Source: Mageeibacillus sp. UBA1046 (GTDB lineage Bacteria; Bacillota; Clostridia; Saccharofermentanales; DTU023). From it: DNA of 7,598 bases. The DNA lies in assembly GCA_002316595.1 (NCBI GenBank), contig DCDV01000004.1:48145-55742 (forward strand). Direction: 5' to 3'. A model generated the notes under the pieces. That model did no database searches. It had not been told where the DNA came from and saw only the letters and a list, made by a program, of their open reading frames with translations. Both the position numbers and the translations under genes were made by a program. Shown in pieces: positions 6,375-7,598 of the stretch (position 1 is its first letter; the number at the start of each line of letters is the position of its first letter).

Positions 6375-7598
6375 ATGAAAAAAAGAATCGCTATTATGTT
6401 GCTTGCAGTCCTGATGGCTGTCACGATGTTCTCTGGTATTGCGGCAGCAGCGCCGATTGATGCACGGACGCTGGCAACAATAAATAAACCCGGTGTTGTT
6501 CTGGTTCAGACAACCTGGACAGCTGATGTAACATGGTATGAATTTGCCTTTGACAGCAGCCTGGAAGATGACCTCGCTTATGAGGTCACACGCATGATTG
6601 AAAATGGGGAAATAGGTTCCAGTGATGAGGAAATCTATCAGGCCATGGTCTGGCTGATGATAAATTATCTGGAATACTATGCTTTCTCCACAGGAAATGT
6701 TGAATCCGAGAACACAAGCACTGCTGCTGTGGGTACAGGATTCATAGTTACTCCGGATGGCTGTATGGTGACGAACGCGCACGTAGTCCACACTGATGAA
6801 GAAGGGCTTTACGAATCATTTGCCATGTCTTTACTGGAGCAAAACGCAGTAGACTCTGCTGATGCTTTTATGGAGGAGATGCGGCGGGCAGGTTATCAGA
6901 TGACGCAAGAGGAATGGGATGGCATTGCAACAGCCTGGTTTAGTCTCTTGTCGCAAAGCATGGAAATTGACAATCTCCAAACTTCATATCAGTGCTTTAT
7001 CGGCAATGTAGCTCCTGGAAGTGATGTCTCCGCCAAAGGAGAACGGCTGGAACTGCTTAAGATTGGCGAGCCGATTCCTGGCAAGGATATCGCAATCATG
7101 AAACTTGAAGGCAAAAATCTGCCTACAGTGACACTTGGAGATGATTCGACACTCAAAACCGGAGATAGTGTATATGCCATGGGCTATCCTGCAGTAGCGA
7201 CTTTGTCGGAGGCGCTTAATGTTGCGCAGGCGATCCAGGAACCGACTTTGACGCAGGGTATAATAAGCGCTAAAAAGGAAATGAGTGACGGCTGGAGCAT
7301 CCTGCAGACAGATGCGGATATTCATGGCGGCAACTCTGGCGGTCCTTTGTTCAATGAAGCCGGCGAAGTAGTCGGAATAAATACATTCGGCATGGCTGAT
7401 GAAGACGGCAGTATATCGGGCATGAATTTTGCCATACCCATTAACATAGCGAAACAATTCCTGCATGAAATCAATGTAACTCCGGCGGAGAGCGAATTTA
7501 CTGCGGACTTTAAAAATGCTTTGAATCTGTATAACAGTGGCGATTATAATACTGCCATTGAGCAACTTCGCAGCATAAATGATACTAATCCCGGATTT
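6375..7598 (+). CDS. Secreted trypsin/HtrA-like serine protease with C-terminal TPR-like region (3' end beyond window)
   Basis: Open from ATG 6375 to the right edge (408 codons visible, no stop). A classical signal peptide (basic KKR, hydrophobic core, AAA cleavage region near residue 25) predicts export. The chymotrypsin-fold triad is complete: His136 in VTNAHVV, Asp238 in KDIAIMKL, and Ser321 in GGNSGGP, with the following strand VVGINTFG and FAIPI typical of HtrA/DegP-type enzymes. Two acidic helical insertions stand out, at about 60-105 before the first catalytic strand and about 141-200 between His and Asp. After the protease domain, residues 378-408 (FKNALNLYNSGDYNTAIEQL and on) begin a TPR-like repeat in place of the usual PDZ domain. 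The strong Shine-Dalgarno AAGGAGGA (6361-6368) lies six bases before the start. The 75-base gap from the previous gene shows no clear promoter or terminator, so it is probably the fifth gene of the operon. Confidence 0.9.
   Translation, partial: MKKRIAIMLLAVLMAVTMFSGIAAAAPIDARTLATINKPGVVLVQTTWTADVTWYEFAFDSSLEDDLAYEVTRMIENGEIGSSDEEIYQAMVWLMINYLEYYAFSTGNVESENTSTAAVGTGFIVTPDGCMVTNAHVVHTDEEGLYESFAMSLLEQNAVDSADAFMEEMRRAGYQMTQEEWDGIATAWFSLLSQSMEIDNLQTSYQCFIGNVAPGSDVSAKGERLELLKIGEPIPGKDIAIMKLEGKNLPTVTLGDDSTLKTGDSVYAMGYPAVATLSEALNVAQAIQEPTLTQGIISAKKEMSDGWSILQTDADIHGGNSGGPLFNEAGEVVGINTFGMADEDGSISGMNFAIPINIAKQFLHEINVTPAESEFTADFKNALNLYNSGDYNTAIEQLRSINDTNPGF

Noticed and set aside
6348..6791. 147-aa minus-strand reading frame
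   Set aside because: Antisense to the protease start and its strong Shine-Dalgarno; its cysteine content reflects codons of the opposite strand.
6984..7565. 193-aa minus-strand reading frame
   Set aside because: It lies antisense to the protease gene, whose triad and family motifs are unambiguous; the antisense peptide has no recognisable features.

Overview
The window looks like a chromosomal stretch from a low-to-mid GC Gram-positive-type bacterium, most likely a member of the Firmicutes (Clostridia or Negativicutes-like). This is inferred from A-rich Shine-Dalgarno sequences, CCA-encoding tRNA genes with their own stem-loop/T-tract terminators, TTG and GTG starts, a lipobox solute-binding protein, and the families present. 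No marker gene fixes the genus. No IS element, phage gene, CRISPR array or rRNA was seen.

Layout. (1) 1-420: the 3' part of a tRNA-Tyr(GUA) cut by the window edge, with its terminator, then a complete tRNA-Leu(CAA) with its own extended -10 promoter and terminator. (2) 529-3537, minus strand: a two-gene unit, read from right to left. It encodes a lipoprotein ABC-type solute-binding protein, then a 542-residue membrane-anchored transcription factor with an extracytoplasmic Cache-like sensor and a C-terminal LuxR/GerE helix-turn-helix. No permease or ATPase accompanies the binding protein. (3) 3538-3758: a divergent control region with a good candidate promoter on each strand, facing one another, and two inverted repeats. 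(4) 3759 to the right edge, plus strand: a tightly packed run of five genes. Three encode small cysteine-rich zinc-ribbon proteins (91, 109 and 251 aa), one a 386-aa protein with at least two repeated PH-like modules, and the last a secreted trypsin/HtrA-like serine protease that begins a TPR-like C-terminal region where the window ends.

How the genes may work together. The minus-strand pair reads as a ligand-responsive regulatory module: a surface binding protein and a transmembrane sensor that carries its own DNA-binding domain, so no separate kinase or response regulator is needed. The divergently placed plus-strand operon is the most obvious candidate target, because both promoters and the inverted repeats lie in one 220-bp control region. 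That link is inference. The plus operon combines cytosolic zinc-ribbon proteins (22 paired metal-binding knuckles in 1.4 kb of coding sequence), a repeat protein of unknown role and an exported protease. I do not recognise this combination as a named system, and it is the best candidate here for something undescribed.
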